The translations under genes were made by a program, and so were the position numbers. A stretch of 64,000 nucleotides of DNA from Catenaria anguillulae PL171. Its lineage: Eukaryota; Blastocladiomycota; Blastocladiomycetes; Blastocladiales; Catenariaceae. The number at the start of each line of letters is the position of its first letter. The stretch's first letter is position 1. The notes beneath the pieces are model-generated. The model worked only from the letters and a program-made list of their open reading frames with translations, had not been told where the DNA came from and ran no database searches. The stretch lies in the NCBI GenBank assembly GCA_002102555.1, contig MCFL01000009.1, positions 124,001-188,000 of the forward strand, written 5' to 3'. Shown here one piece after another: positions 10,343-23,500 of the stretch.

Positions 10343-11215
10343 ATGACTCAAGCATCAATACCACTGCAAATGCTACCCATTCAACCAGGCGGCCCTTCTC
10401 AAGCAATCGTTCCTCCTCCACCTCCTCCGAATCCGTCCACATTCCCTCACCTCGCCGATCTCGAATCTGCCATTTCAAACGACGATCTTGTCTCCAAGCT
10501 GCTGGATCGCATTTCCGACCTGGCACTTGCCATGCAATGGTCCACCCAGCGCATGTACGAATTGGCACCGCAGCTCCCGGTCAACGACGCCATTCCCGTC
10601 CGCCGACCGAACCGTTCGTTTCATTGCGTTCCTCGAGTTGATGATCTCCGCTGCAAGATTAATCCGTCATCGTGCCGTGTGCAGCAATGATCCCGCAAGA
10701 CCCTGAGGCGTTTAAACGGCTCGTAGGCGACATGGCTCGTGACATTACGCGCAAGACGAGGACCATTGTCGATGAAGTGGCCAAGTTGCCGATGGATCCA
10801 GTCACGTTGGAATCATTTGTGCGCTGACATGGTTCCCGCTCGTTATTCATTTTCATTTTCCATTGCTGACGGGCAATCTTGATTCACAGCAACCGACACA
10901 TGATCGGCTCAAGATCGATGCCGTTCAAGCGTCCAACGAACTCGGACAAGCCGCACATTCCGCAGGCATGTCGGTCTTCACTGTCCCTTCTCAGTTGACG
11001 CACAACGCTGACTTCTCCTCAAAACAGAATCACTTCTCACATCCATCCGCACGGTGCGCCGACAGATCCTCGACCTCGAAATGCAGCGGGCAAAGGAGCG
11101 TGCCATCAAGGACCTCGAGCGAGAAGAGCGCGAGACGCGGGCTGCCTTCCAAGTGCATCCGGATATCACCATTCCTGTGCCCGAAAGCGATGCGCAGGTA
11201 CATGTCGAGGAGTAG
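10343..11215 (+). CDS. MED21: MED21-like Mediator middle-module subunit
   Basis: Exons 10343-10613, 10685-10818, 10890-10965 and 11028-11215 (222 aa). After a Pro-rich N-terminus come DLESAISNDDLVSKLLDRI, then FKRLVGDMARDITRKTRTI followed by DEVAKLPMDP, then a helix pair (VQASNELGQAAH ... SLLTSIRTVRRQILDLE). This matches the MED21/Srb7 plan: N-terminal helix, a segment like ALIARTAKDIDVLIDSLP, and a C-terminal coiled coil that pairs with MED7. No Cys-rich or enzymatic motif. The protein is longer than the usual 140 aa owing to the Pro-rich start and acidic tail. The third intron appears to be GC-AG (GCAG|GCATGT), since no phase-compatible GT exists. Identity is probable, not certain. Confidence 0.6.
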
Positions 11216-11484
11216 GGGCGCGGGGTTGGTTTCACGGTCCACACATGAATGATTCCCTTTTGCACTCTACCGTGCTTGATCCCTCAGGAATAGGGAAGCA
11301 CCACGCGCGCACTGTATTATTCACGTTCCGGAAACAGATGATAGACACAGACAAACATGATGAGCAGGTCACAATAAAGTAAAGGTAAACACCACAAACT
11401 TGAACGAGGCAAGTATACCAGTTTCTGGCCTTGAGAGAACCACCACAACAATCCCCTCACTTATCCTCTAGAGCGCCAATTCAC
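11216..11484. other. Convergent 3' spacer
   Basis: Between the MED21-like and SLC44-like A stop codons; contains an aataaag element near 11372 that could serve either 3' end. No gene seen. Confidence 0.35.
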
Positions 11485-13412
11485 CTAATGATACATGGAG
11501 ATAAACGCCGCATTCGGGTACGTCTCGCGGACCTTTTGCCACAGCTCGGGCTTTGTCTGCTGCAAGGCCAGCGGATCTTCTGCCAGGCATACAAACGTGG
11601 CCGACGTGCCCGACTCGATGACGCTACCGACGACGCTAAAGACAATAACGCCAATAACGGCCGACTGGATATTTACATGAGGGCAAACACGAACGACGGT
11701 TAGACAGCAGACAGAGGCGCGAGCGTGAGAACAAACGCACAATGAGCAAGGCAATAATCATGGTCACATCCAAAGCCATCCTAGCTGCAGGCGTGGTCGG
11801 CCAAGGCATCGAGGCGGCCGCGGCCGCAAATGCACCCCAGGCAACGAGCGTCGTGATGCACGCACACCACAACCCGCCAAAACCGAGCACGTTGCCAATC
11901 AAACTGTCGTTGAGAATCAAGTCCACGCCACGGGTCTTGATCATATGCCAAGTGTCCTTTGCTGCGCGGCAGTACGGCTTACCGTAGATGGCGACCTACA
12001 CATATGTACAACGGAGTCAGACCGAGGTGCAAGCCCTGTCACGAGCAACAAAAGAACAAGCATACCTGGACAAACGCGTAGTGGTTCAACGCCTCGAGCA
12101 TGCCTTGCACGCACGCAAGTAGACAATCGACACAGCACACAATGAATGCCATAAGGCCATTGTTGCGGTCCGACTGGCGCGCTTGGTCAATGGCCGCGCG
12201 CAACGTTTGCACCGCAGCAACCAGCAGGGACCCATAGCATACAGACCCAAATGACGTGGTTGTCGTGCGCTTGAATGCGGCCAATGTCGGGAAGGCAGGC
12301 ATCCCCGCTGGCGAGCCCGAGAGGAAATAAAAGGATGCGAACACGCCCGACAGGGTGGTATGTATAACGTTGCGGATGACTTGCGTGGTCCAGTAGAGCG
12401 AAAACACGAGATAGAGCCATAAGATGTACATGGCAGGTGTCATGCGCATGGTTGTTGAAGAAGATGTCGAGTTGAATGCGCCAAAGTACACGCTGGCACA
12501 GACGGCAGTGATTGCCCACCCGACCACATACGCGAGCTGGGCAATGAGCCCAACAACGGCAACAAACAGCATGCCCCCGTACTTGTTGGTGACGGACGAG
12601 ACGGTTGCGAGCATGACGGCTGCAAATGGCATGCGCTTACGCCACATGCGATACGTCATCACGTACAATCCTCCAATGAAAAGCATAACAACACCAAGGA
12701 AAATGCTGCCAGTCATCAAGAAGAGAAAAACACCCAGGGCGCAAAACGTAAACGCTGAACACCAGAACGTGAGTTTGACGAGTTGCTTGGGCACCGACTT
12801 CATCAGCAGCAGGTAGCAAAAGCTGAATGCCATACTCGCGAAAGCAGCGGCCACCACAGCGGAAATGGCTGCCGGACCAAATGTGATGCTGAACGGAGGC
12901 TGGGATCCAGAGGGTGGCGGTGGGGGTGGAGTCGTCCCGCGGAGACGCATCGTGGTCAAATCGACTTTGGGAATCACAACCGACGCGAGAATCACGGTGG
13001 ATGCCAGGTTGGCGACGAACAAAAATGCAGCCCAGAGATCTTGTGGGCCCTTGGGCGGTGCGAAACGCGCTTCTTCAGGCATGGGAGCAACCGGAGGTGA
13101 GCCCGGGGGCGACATCGCAATGTTGTTGCCGTTGTGCGTGGGAATTCCATATCCCGTAGGCTTGGCGTCAAGATTGAGTGGATACGGAGGCATAGCTTGT
13201 TGGGGAGGATACGCCGAGGGTGGGTATGCGGCAGCTGTAGCGTACACACCAGCAGGTGGGTAGGTGGACGGTGGTTGAGGCATCGGCATCTGCATCGGCA
13301 TGGGCATTGGCATCGCCATCGGGGCAACGCTGGACGATTGTCCATATGCCGGAGGGGGCGGGTACTCTGCAGGCTGCACCCCTCCGTAGGCGTCGACCGA
13401 TTTCTTGTCCAT
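11485..13412 (-). CDS. SLC44/Pns1-like choline-transporter-like protein, copy A
   Basis: Exons 13412-12066, 11995-11741 and 11664-11485 (593 aa). The first 130 residues are Pro/Tyr/Met-rich and disordered (runs of PMPMPMP type, YPPPPAYG). Then about ten hydrophobic segments follow, with family landmarks: DLWAAFLFVANL, WTTQVIRNVIHTTLSG, the loop FYFLSGSP, YGSLLVAAVQTLR, LNHYAFVQ joined to VAIYGKPYCRAAKDTW, and a C-terminal FVCLAEDP. These are typical of CTL/SLC44 and yeast Pns1. Known role: plasma-membrane or organelle transporters, choline or ethanolamine transport shown in animals, function open in yeast. The ATG at 13412 is the first real start. It lies in tandem with copy B on the same strand. 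Confidence 0.88.
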
Positions 13413-13851
13413 TTCTGGCACTGCTGCAAAGATGACACTTGTACGCTTGGCTCAGGGCTGAATCAAGGTTTCGATCTGGATGTGGATCTGAAGATGAATC
13501 TATGACTACGACCGCTGCAATGAAGGAACGGGTTGACAGGTCTGCTATTTTTACGCTCGCCTAGAGAGAGAGATAGAGAGAGATAGAATTGTTGTAGAGC
13601 CGATGAAGTTCCGATCTGGCAAGAACAGAGGCCAGATCGCACGCGACCTAAGCGAGATCTCGCACCAGCTGCGAACAGTGAGGCAGACGTGTCTCTCATA
13701 AGACAGCACTGATAGGGATGTATGAGAGAATCAAGGAGAAAAACAATGACCATGGACATCAAGAAAAGGCAAAATGCAAATGGATGCAAGACTGCAAGAT
13801 ATCTCAAGCAACCCCACAGGCAGCTCGGCCTTCGTTCGACAGGAGAAGTGC

Positions 13852-15739
13852 TCACGAATACATGGACACAAATGCGGCCTCTGGATACGTAATGCGAATC
13901 TTTTCCCACAACTCTGGCTTTGTCGCCTTCAACGCCGCGGGATCCTCTGCCAAGCACACAAACGTGCACGTGACGCCTGAATCAATCACCATGGACAGCA
14001 ACCCAAACAGGAGCGCGCCAAGCACGGCCGCCGTGATGAGCACAATAATCAAGGCCACGTCGACGCCGCCTGACACGGCCGGCGCATTGGTGGCAGCACG
14101 CGTGGCGGCGTACACGAGCCAAGAAACGAGCGTTGTGATTCCTGCGCACAAGAGCATCCCAAAGCCGAGCACATTGTCGATGAGCGAGTCGGCAATTAGG
14201 GCTTCAATACCACGGTCCTTGATGAGCTGCCATGTGTCTTTTGCCGCACTATAACGTGGGTTCATGACGTGTGAGTGACAGTCGGCTAGAATCAGTATTA
14301 CAATCAAAGTTTGCAACATACCGGCAATAGTCCTTGCCATAAATTGCCACCTACAGTATGAGAACGGAGGCAGAGGGTGGTCAGCATTTTGGCCAAGGAT
14401 TGGGAAACATTCGAGAAAACCCTGTCAACATACCTGACAGAACGCAAACTTGTTGAAGGCCTCCAAAATGCCCTGCAAGCACGCGAGCAAACAGTCGATG
14501 CAACAAATGATGAACGCAACAATGGGCGAATCGTTGTTCTTCTTTGCCCCATCAATCACGGCCCGAAGTGTCTGAATGATCGCCACGAGCAGCGACCCGT
14601 AGCAAATGGACCCAAACGAAGTGGTCATTGCCCGCTTCAACGACCCCATGGTTGGGTTTGCTGGCATGCCCGCAGGTGACCCTTGCAAAAAGTAAAACGC
14701 GGCAAACACGCCCGAGATGGAAACGTGCACGACATTCTGGCACACTTGGGTCGTCCAGTACATGGAGAAAACCAAAAACACCCACACGATATACATTGTG
14801 CCCGTGAGGCGACCATTGTTGGACTCGGACCCGTTGAAGACGATGGAGCAGGCAATGATGGACAGTGTAAAGATGCCGGCATAGACGAGCTCGACCAGCA
14901 GAGACGCGATTCCGAGCCAGATGGGGCCGGTGTACTGGGCAGTCACATCCGCCACAGTCGAAAGCAGCACGGCCGTGAAGGGAATGCGCTTGCGAATCCA
15001 AAAGTAGACGAGGATGTTAAGGGCCGCGCAGAACAGGAAGATGCCGCCGACGATGGCGTTTCTGTAGGTCGGTTTAGCCTCGTAAATAAACTGCATGAGG
15101 AAATCAGGCGCCATGGACGGAATCCAAGACAACGTACGCAAACACGAGCATGAATCCCCCGGCCACCAAAAAGTAAAACGCCGTGAGAAAGTAGGTCAAT
15201 TTGATGAGTTGCTTTGGAAACTTGCGCATCAGTAACAGGTAACCGATCGAGGCACACACGGCCGCGATCGCCGCCACAATCACTGCCGAAATGGCTGCCG
15301 TTCCAAAATCAATACCTTGTCCACTGGACCCTGAGCCACCGGATCCCGAGTTTGGTGTCGACGGTGCGGGGGCGGGCGCATCCTTTCTGCGCATGGTCGA
15401 CCAATTGATTTGCGAAAGTGCATATGCCGTGAGCGCGCCGAATCCCAAGAAGTGAATGACAAACAGAATCGCGGCCCAAAGGTCTTGTGGCCCGTTGGGC
15501 GGCTGGAAGCGCGCTTCGGGCGGTGGGCCTTGGACAATGGGTTCGTTGGGTGTGCCGTAGCCGGGTGGAGCGGTGGCGGGACCACCTGCGACGCCTTTGC
15601 CATTGTAAGGATCTCCAGACGATGGTTGAGGAGGGTAGGCACTGGGCGGATAAGGGGACGAAGAGGATCCGCCAGGGAGCATGGGCTGCATCGCCGACGC
15701 GTCTGCAGGCGGGTACGGGTATGTCTTGACGTCTGCCAT
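13852..15739 (-). CDS. SLC44/Pns1-like choline-transporter-like protein, copy B
   Basis: Exons 15739-15138, 15061-14434, 14350-14322 and 14248-13852 (551 aa). Same plan as copy A: a short Pro/Tyr/Ser-rich N-terminus (YPYPPADASAM), PQDLWAAILFVIHFLG, RKRIPFTAVLL, WTTQVCQNVVHVSISG, FYFLQGSP, AFNKFAFCQ joined to VAIYGKDYC, then RAAKDTWQLIKDRG and FVCLAEDP. It has two introns that copy A lacks: one inside the first membrane region (GTACGT...CTACAG) and one that splits the YGK-YCR-AAKD segment, leaving a 29-nt micro-exon. The intron after AFNKFAFCQ is shared; copy A keeps a different intron further downstream. The pair arose by tandem duplication followed by intron loss or gain. Confidence 0.88.
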
Positions 15740-16559
15740 GATTTGAGGGTGCCTTGGATGTATCGTATATGGTCGAAGATGCAGTTGCGGCGGCTCAAAG
15801 ACTTTTGAAAGGCAACAACGGATGCAGGGACGAACTACAGCTCGTGGTAAACGGTCTTTACTCGCGTTCTCGTCAACCATCCCTCAACCGCGAGAACGCC
15901 TTGCCGCAACTTGAAGCACCAGTGTGGGTGGAGATGGATCGGCGTTCTGGACACGTTGGATCGGAAACCTCAGATCTTCATGTCCGCTCTATGACCAATG
16001 ACACTGCCAACTCCGAAAGCATGCATGAGAATGAGGGGGACGCAAGTCCCATCCATGTCCACAGATAAGGTCGGGCTACATTGATTCGGAACTTCTGTTT
16101 TCACCGGACCATTTTCCTTACGTCTGACTCTCGACACAAACCAGCCGCGCGAGCATGGGTGGGCCAAATTTCCAGAGTACCCAGCAAAACCTGCCAAGCT
16201 GACCCCAAATTGGATCGACTGGTGCATATTTGCGCTTGTATTCGTGGCTCATTCTCTCTCATGGCCTCGGCCTGGCTCGTCACGTACATGTGAAGGGATC
16301 AGAAGGAACACGTTTGCTGCCGCAAGACAAGGATACGTCAAACCATGTTGGCTGGTCCTCGACTGGTTTCGGTACATGTATGATAGGTCATTGCTCATGG
16401 TTCATCAGGTTGACCTGACCGACCTGCAACCGTTTTCGGGATCCCAGCACCGTTAAGCACTGTTGGCGGCGGCGAAAAAGGGAAAGAATGTCCGCTTTGG
16501 AAGGGACGTGTGTGTGGTTTGGCGGGTTCGCCCTGCCTATTAAACCATCGTTGATGAAT

Positions 16560-16584
16560 CCCCCCCCACCCACCCACCCACCCC
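16560..16584 (-). repeat. G-quadruplex-type tract
   Basis: The plus strand shows eight C, then ACCC repeated and CCCC; the minus strand therefore has five G runs of three or more separated by single T, the classical intramolecular G4 pattern. It lies about 820 bp upstream of the SLC44-like B start, on that gene's coding strand. Confidence 0.7.
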
Positions 16585-17261
16585 AGCAAGTGGAAATGTA
16601 TCGAAGAGCATCCCAAAAAGTCTCAATAAACACGATTTTGCACAGCCCAGCTGACAAGTTTCCGATCCTAAATGACGAGTGGTAAATACTTGCTGTGACA
16701 GTCCATCCCGTGCACGTCAATTCCGTGGGACTTGTCTGCCGATTCAGCAAGGTCAATGACAAACTTCAAGTCACTATTTAAATCGACGTTCTCTCTGGTG
16801 CCGCCTGAAGCTTGGAGCACGATTGATGCTCGTGCTGTTCTCGCAACAAGAAAAAACGGCTTGGACGACAATCATGTATAGATGTTGAGAATTAGCCAAC
16901 ATGGCACATATGTACTTGCTGCATCTGGCAGACAAAAAAAATGAGGGGCGGTCTGAAACGACAAAAAGCGAAACGAGAAATTTGGTGGGTACTGCAGGAA
17001 GAATGACTAAAACAAAAAAGCAGGTCAGAAGGGCTGGCCAAAGAAAGCGACAGCGCAAAACTAAGGAATGGGGAATGATGCAAACTGACAACCAAATGGG
17101 ACAGGAACCAGGAGAGAAATGCAAAGAAAAATAGGAGATTGTTGACACGCTGAGAAGAAAAAGAAAATTGGAGGAGACTGGCCGCGCTCATGGACGATGG
17201 AGACGGAAACGGACGAGTCGGCGAGGACTGGGAGGACGTGAAGTGAGGACGGACAAAAGGA

Positions 17262-17281
17262 AAGAGAGAGAGAGAGAGAGA
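17262..17281. repeat. (GA)n microsatellite
   Basis: Perfect AG/GA dinucleotide run of about 20 bases in a purine-rich stretch downstream of the WOPR stop. Confidence 0.8.
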
Positions 17282-17399
17282 AACTGAGCGCGAGAGCGGA
17301 ATCCAGCCGAGCACACCAAAGGGATACGATACGCTATGATACGACAAGAGGTAAAGCAACGTCGAGGGAAACTAACCCCATGTTGCGCGCTGCGCGATC

Positions 17400-20300
17400 C
17401 TACCGCTGCTGCTGCTTCTCGTGCCCACTTGCCACAACCTTGTCCTTGCCCTGGTTATCCTCTTCGTCCGTGCCCGAGGCCACATTGGCCAACCACGCCG
17501 TCACATCAAACTCGGACGGTGTTGGCCCAGCCGCCGCGGTCGGGCTCATGACGGGCGAAAACAACCCAGACAATGTGGACCCGCCCGCGGCTCCGGCGCC
17601 GCCCGCTCCCGACCCAAACTCGGTCTGCGACGGTGGCATCGATTGCAGCGTCTGCGGGTGCGCCTGGGGCGTCGTGGCAAACAAGTCCATGACCACACTT
17701 GCCGTGCCCTGGCCCTGCCCCGGACCAAACATCAAGCTGCCCATGTCGCCGCCATGCATCACTGGACTCTCAATGCCCATGCCGTCCATCTGCATACTCA
17801 ACAGGGGCGACGCATCCGTCAAGTGCGGCGACGCCGACGCGGGCGTGCCGGCACTGGCGCCTGTTGCCGACAACGAGTCCATGGGCACCATGCCCATGAG
17901 GTGCGGCGGGACAGCGTGTGCCGCGGGCAAGTACATGAATGCGTCGGCGGCCGGGTCGGGCGATGCGAGCACTTGGGCAAACGTGTTGGGTGAAAGCATC
18001 GGGACACTGGGCGGAACATGATGTGCGACGGAAGGCGGCGGCGGCGGTGGTGGGCCAGTCATGAATACACCTTGGGCGCCGTGTGCTGAGGCCGCGGCGG
18101 CGGTCGATGCCCAGAACTGGTTGGCGGCAATGGCGGCCGCGACATTGGCGTTGCCATACTCTGGACCCCACCCGCCAACGCCCATGGCTGCAGCTGCGGC
18201 CTCGTTGGGGATCATGGGCGGGAGAGCTGCAAAGACCCAAGCAGGCTGTCCGGCGGTCGGCGGGTGATCCTCAAATGAGAGGGCAGGTGAGTGCGCGGCG
18301 GGCGACCATAGGTCGAGCTGTTGCGGTGGTGACATGAAGGTGTGATATACGCCCGGACCAACGACTGGTGACGTGCTCGATTGGTATTCTGATGTGGGCG
18401 GCGGGCCTTCGTTGGGCATGTCGGGCGCGGCGGGTGCCCATTCAGAGAGGCCCGAGCGTGGCGTGGCGGCAGCAGATGCAGCCGCGGCAATCATGGACGA
18501 GGGCCGAGGTGCCCCAAGCGTGGATGTTGAGGCCCAGTGTGGTGATGTTGGTGATGTCGGTAGTGATGAGTCAAACATGGGCGGCGAATCGCATGGCGTG
18601 GTCGACATTTGGACATGTTGGCTGTGATCCATTACGAGCTGTGGCCCATTCGACAAATTGCTTGCCGACTTTGGCATGGGCGCAAACACGGATGTGTGCG
18701 TCGGCAAAGCTATGGTTGCGCCAGTGGCGGGCGGAGGCGGGCCCGGAGGCGGGCCTTCTGCTGCCGCGTCTGGCGCGGGCGGCTCCTGCGCTGGTGACTG
18801 TGGTGGGGTTGAGACCTGGGACGCGATCGCCGACAGCGCGGCCGCGGCCGTGGTTGTATTGGGCGATGTCCGAGACTTGCGAGACCGCTTGTGCGACACG
18901 ACCGACTCGAGCGCATACATGGCGCCGCCTGCGCTGTTGGCGTTGACGGTTGAGATACCCTCGGCGGCATCGTCCACGGCAGCACGCTTGGCATGTGCGG
19001 CGAGCTGTGGCATCTCTCCGCCTCCATTCACGGTCGTGGCCGTTGTCGAAGGTGCGGAACCCGACTGACTCGATGACCCTTGGGCCTTTTTCAGCAACGG
19101 CTTGACCTCGGAACAGATGGGAAGATGGTTGAGACGCGGGTCGAGACGCGGCCGCGGCAACTCGGCAAGCCGTGACTCGTCAAAGTAGGACACGAGATGA
19201 TGCGTGATGCCGCGGTACACCAGCGACACGGTGCGCTTGATGAGCCCCGTCGACTTGATGGCATACCCGGACTTGCGTGCCATTGGGCACGCGGGCTTTT
19301 CAGTCGGGTCGGACGCGACCGAGGTTGCATCCGCATTGTCACCGGTGCCCGTGACTGCCGGCGACCTTGGCGGTGTGGGGCCCGCTGCAATACCAGCCGC
19401 ACTTGCCCCTGAGGTTGGCGTGCGCACCTTGGCTGCAGATCCCGGTGCGGCGACGGCGGCAGCAGCTTGAGCAGCAGCCTGCTTTGCTGCGGGCGTGGAG
19501 GGCTCAATCTCGCGATACATGAGGAAATGGCCCGCAATACGCGATGCGGACCAGTGCAACTTGTCGGTCCATCGCTTGATGCCCGACTCGCGTTCCAAGA
19601 AGACGTGGATGGCGCCGTGGTACACTGCGCGGTCCTTTTCTGCGGCCGTGAGGCGGCGCGTGGTGCGTGGTAGTAGGCCGGCTTGTGTTCCCTCTGTGGA
19701 TTGCGTTGTTGTCCAAAAACAATAGAGTGAGTCACACAGAACGCAACATGAAACAAACAAACAAAAAAAAAACGAGAATTATACCAAAGATAAACAAGGC
19801 GTCGGCCAACTCCTCCACGTAGCCCACGTAGGTGGCCGTGGGCATGACTGATGAGGGTCCCAGCCCGGCGGGATCGACAGTGCGGACCAAATCGGCAGGC
19901 AAGGGGACAACAGGCGCCGCGGCCAAGGGCTGATGTTGCGACGGGTGGTGTTGCTGGTGGGCCGCGCCGCCGAGATCGTCATGTGGGTTTGAGACCATGT
20001 TGACGTTGAAGTTGATGGTGCGGTTGCTGGCGCTGTTCAAGTTGTTGTTGGCGGCGGCGTTGTTGGCGAACTGCTGCTGGTTGGGCGAAACAGAGGCGCT
20101 TGGCGACTGGTATGGGAACGAAGGCGGCGACAGTGATTGGGATTGGGATTGGAACTGAAGCGACGGATGGAGCGGCTGAGTGGGCTGCGAATGCAATTGT
20201 GGGAACGAAGATGAAGATGGCGTGGACGCAAAGCTAAGCATGGTGGGCGGCGGCGTGGTGGTCAGCATGGGCATTTGCAAGTGCTGCAGCGAGTGCAGTT

Positions 20301-20532
20301 GGTGCATGTGCTGCATGTGCATTTGCATCTGCATTGTCTGCAAGAGGGCCGCCCCGGCTGAAGAAGCTCCAGACGAGGTCGAGGTCATGGTGGCCGTGGC
20401 CGTGGCCGCCGACTGGGGCTGTGCGGACGAGATGGAGCTGTCGGGCATGGTGGCGCGAGACTCGGACGAGGCAAGGAGTGACCGCGAGGACCCAGACCCG
20501 GAGGGCGGTGGAGACGGCGGGAATACAATCAT
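17400..20532 (-). CDS. WOPR-domain transcription factor (Gti1/Pac2/Wor1 family)
   Basis: Exons 20532-19785 and 19693-17400 (1013 aa), one intron inside the domain. The first 230 residues are Gln/Met/His/Ser/Pro-rich. WOPRa begins at about residue 231: YVGYVEELADALFIF, then GLLPRTTRRLTAAEK, FLERESGIKRWTD, WSASRI. An insert rich in Ala/Pro separates it from WOPRb: STGLIKRTVSLVYRG, THHLVSYF. The rest is a long Ala/Pro/Met-rich tail that may act in activation. Known for the family: sequence-specific DNA-binding master regulators of morphology, conidiation, virulence and white-opaque switching. The WOPRa motif GIKRWTDxxxWSxSRI is near invariant and intact here. Ala and Pro codon repeats make the tail prone to length change. 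It is preceded by a very long gene-free region. Confidence 0.93.
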
Positions 20533-23500
20533 GATGGCAGACAGCTGAACAGCAGGGAAGCCTTGGGCTAGAACTTGTGCTTGTGGGGTTCACTTGGTCC
20601 AAGGCAACGGCAAGGCAACGGCAAGCGGCGATGGGAGCTATGGCAGCCGGGCGGCGCACAGACACACAGACGCACAGACGCAGGCAGGCCAGGGGGACCA
20701 ACACGAAAAAAACAAAGCGCACATACAGGTAAGTATCAAGGATTATTAACAATATCGGACGGAATCAATATGGGTGCCAAGTTATGGCAGTAGCATGGCA
20801 TGTGGATGTGGATAATATAAAAGCAATCAAGGAGGAGAAAGAATCAACGACAGGAAAGACGCCAACCGTGAATGAATTCCAAGGGGAAGGAACCAGGCAA
20901 CAAGAAAGAAAGAAAGATCTCGATGCTCCTCAGCCACGCGCTTGTGCCAGGTCCCTCCGCAACCCCACACACTTGCAGCTAGACAGCCGTCAACTGCCGA
21001 CCCGAGAGCACAAGGAGTGATGATGGGGGAGGGAGAACTACGTCCCGGCCAATTTTGAAACGCAATGGAGGGTGCAAAGAGCAGGGTATAGGGTACAGTC
21101 CGCAGATGGCGTCTCTCGAACGACGTCGTGCGATGCGCCAGAGCAGGGGGGCGGGAGGGATGTGATGTGGAGCGACAAACGGACTACTCAATCGTGTTGG
21201 AGGGACAGTGGTCGGTTGTGATGTATATACACGGATCGGAGCAAAGCCGCAGCAGCGCTGCCAAGAAGTTTCGATCGGGCAATGTCGGCGAATGAGCGAC
21301 GTAAATATGATAGGTCGACGCTGCGCAGTGATGATGGCCAAGGTCAACAAGAAAAAAGAAGAGTGAAAAATGAAAAGTCATACGATACGTTTCAATAGAT
21401 TCAATACGATGGATAACAAGAGGGTCAAAGGCCATGACACGGGCAAGAGGGTCGCGGGCAGAATTTGAACCAGGCTAAGTGAGCCAAAGATCCACAGGAG
21501 CAAACAGCCTTACAAAAGCAAGGAGGATGTCAACAGAGAATATGAAGCAGGCAAGGATGATGCGCACAGGACTCCATGGCAACACCGGCGACTCGCGGCC
21601 ACCATGACGATCAAGTGTGGCATGGGCCCAATGACAAGCAACTCGGACATCATCTCGTTGGGTCCATGAACTCCTAGGAACCAAGTGCATGGATCCTGGG
21701 GTCGAGAAGCAGGGCAGCTATCGCAACGACGCGAGGAAGCCTAGTGTCATCACGAAGGGGTGGCTATGGCCCACCCAATTGCCACAGCGAAGTGCCCAAC
21801 AACACAACCGAACAGTTCTCACAGCATGTTTGGCCAAGCAGCCAGCACCCAATGCAAGTGCATGGGACTGCGAACATGGCCAGAACAGATGGATCACTCG
21901 GCATGGCCGAGAGAGGGCAGGAAACAAAGAGTAGCGACGTGAAGAGTTGAATGGGATGACAGTCGAGCGTGCAGGCGAACAAAGAACAAAAGGTCGGTCG
22001 GTGGAAAGCAAACGTGGAAAGCGAAACACGAGCGAGGAAGAGAGAGAGAGAGAAAGAGGGAGGGAGCAGCCAGCGGAGGAGGAACCAGCAAAGGACATAC
22101 AAATGAAGGAAGGAAGAGCAGCACGATGATCGATTGCGATTGCGATACACCCCATGCGCAAGAAACTAGGTCACGCACCGTTCACAACAGAGAAACCGCG
22201 GATCGGAGATACGGTGTGGCGACTCGATCGATGCTGTATATGAATAGGTGCGCTGGATGCGATGGTGGATCAATAGCATGCACCGAGTACCGTGCTTTGT
22301 GCTAGTAGGGACCGGAAGTCGGAGCGTAGTCGTGGCCAGGATCGGGCTTGAGTCGAGAACACGTCGATGGTGACGGCCAATGCGCACTTGATCACACTAG
22401 TAGGTGCAAGAGAAAGGGGCTGGAGGGGTCAATACAAGGTAGAATTTTGCCGCTTGACGCAATTGCGCAGTGAGACATGCACAAAGAGAAGAGGAGGTGA
22501 GGTGGTAGAGGAGGGATAGATAGCCAGAGAAATGGATGCAGTCAACATAAATAAATTTATTGAGGATGCAATGACTGGCATGGTTGCTTGAATATGTGGG
22601 AATCATTCTCTTGACACATTCCAAGCGACAATGACAAAACGTGACGAATGCGAAAGCCCAAAGAGGAAGGTGATTGGCATCAAGTGCGCAAAGGAATCCA
22701 GTGATGTCGACCGATGCAGAGCTCATGTGCTTGCAGCACGAAAATACAAGATAGTGTCGCGAGCGCTCAAGGCAAGCAGGAGAGGAGGAGGAAGCAATAT
22801 GGAAAAAGGCAGATGAGGGACATACAGGGAATGAAAATGGCCAATGCCTAGACTTTGGAAAAGTCCAACGAGCTTGGGAAGCCTTCGGATTGAGTTGACC
22901 GTGGCCCAAAGCGGGATTGATGGAGAGTGGGTATCTGCTTGTCCCAAGGGTTGCAGTATACCGTGGGTGCTTGTCGCCAGATGGTGGGCTCGAATCAGCG
23001 ACAAGGGGGCTTGAGGATCAAGGGTGTAACTTGGGCGGGAGCGATGCAAAGCGATGACAGAGGGGTTGCCAGCTGCAGACCATGAACGAACAATTCGGGA
23101 TAGATTCTCGATGACGGGCGGTCAGGACAGGATAGGTTGAGGTATTGGCAAGCTCGTCAAGGAGATGGCGGTGGGGGGCTATCAGAAACTTTAAATAAAA
23201 AGTGGGCGTGAGCATCGGACGCTGTCCACTTGACGGGTTGATGAAGACTGTTGTCCCACACAACGTTGTGTGCAGTCCTGCGGTGGCAAAGCAACAAGCC
23301 TCGCCATGACCCGAATCAAGCCGACAAACCATCGGCAGAACCGGGGGAACTTGATCCGGGGGTGTATTTGGAAAACCGCGTTGTGTGGTTGGTTGTGCGT
23401 GCTTGCTTTCGCGCGGGTTGTCTCGCTCGCAGAAATCACACGTGAAATGGGACGACGTGTGATATTGAATACTTTGGGGCAACCAGACGTTTGTCGTGCT

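Larger units (their letters stand above)
15740..17399. other. 1.66 kb intergenic region with low-complexity tracts
   Basis: Between the start of SLC44-like B and the stop of the WOPR gene. It holds a C-rich G-quadruplex-type tract near 16560 and a GA repeat near 17262. Open frames here lack family resemblance. The right part is probably 3' UTR of the WOPR gene. Confidence 0.5.

Noticed and set aside
15091-15145. Alternative SLC44-like B intron with a GTGTTT donor
   Set aside because: It keeps frame but inserts extra residues compared with copy A; GTACGT to CTACAG restores matching length.
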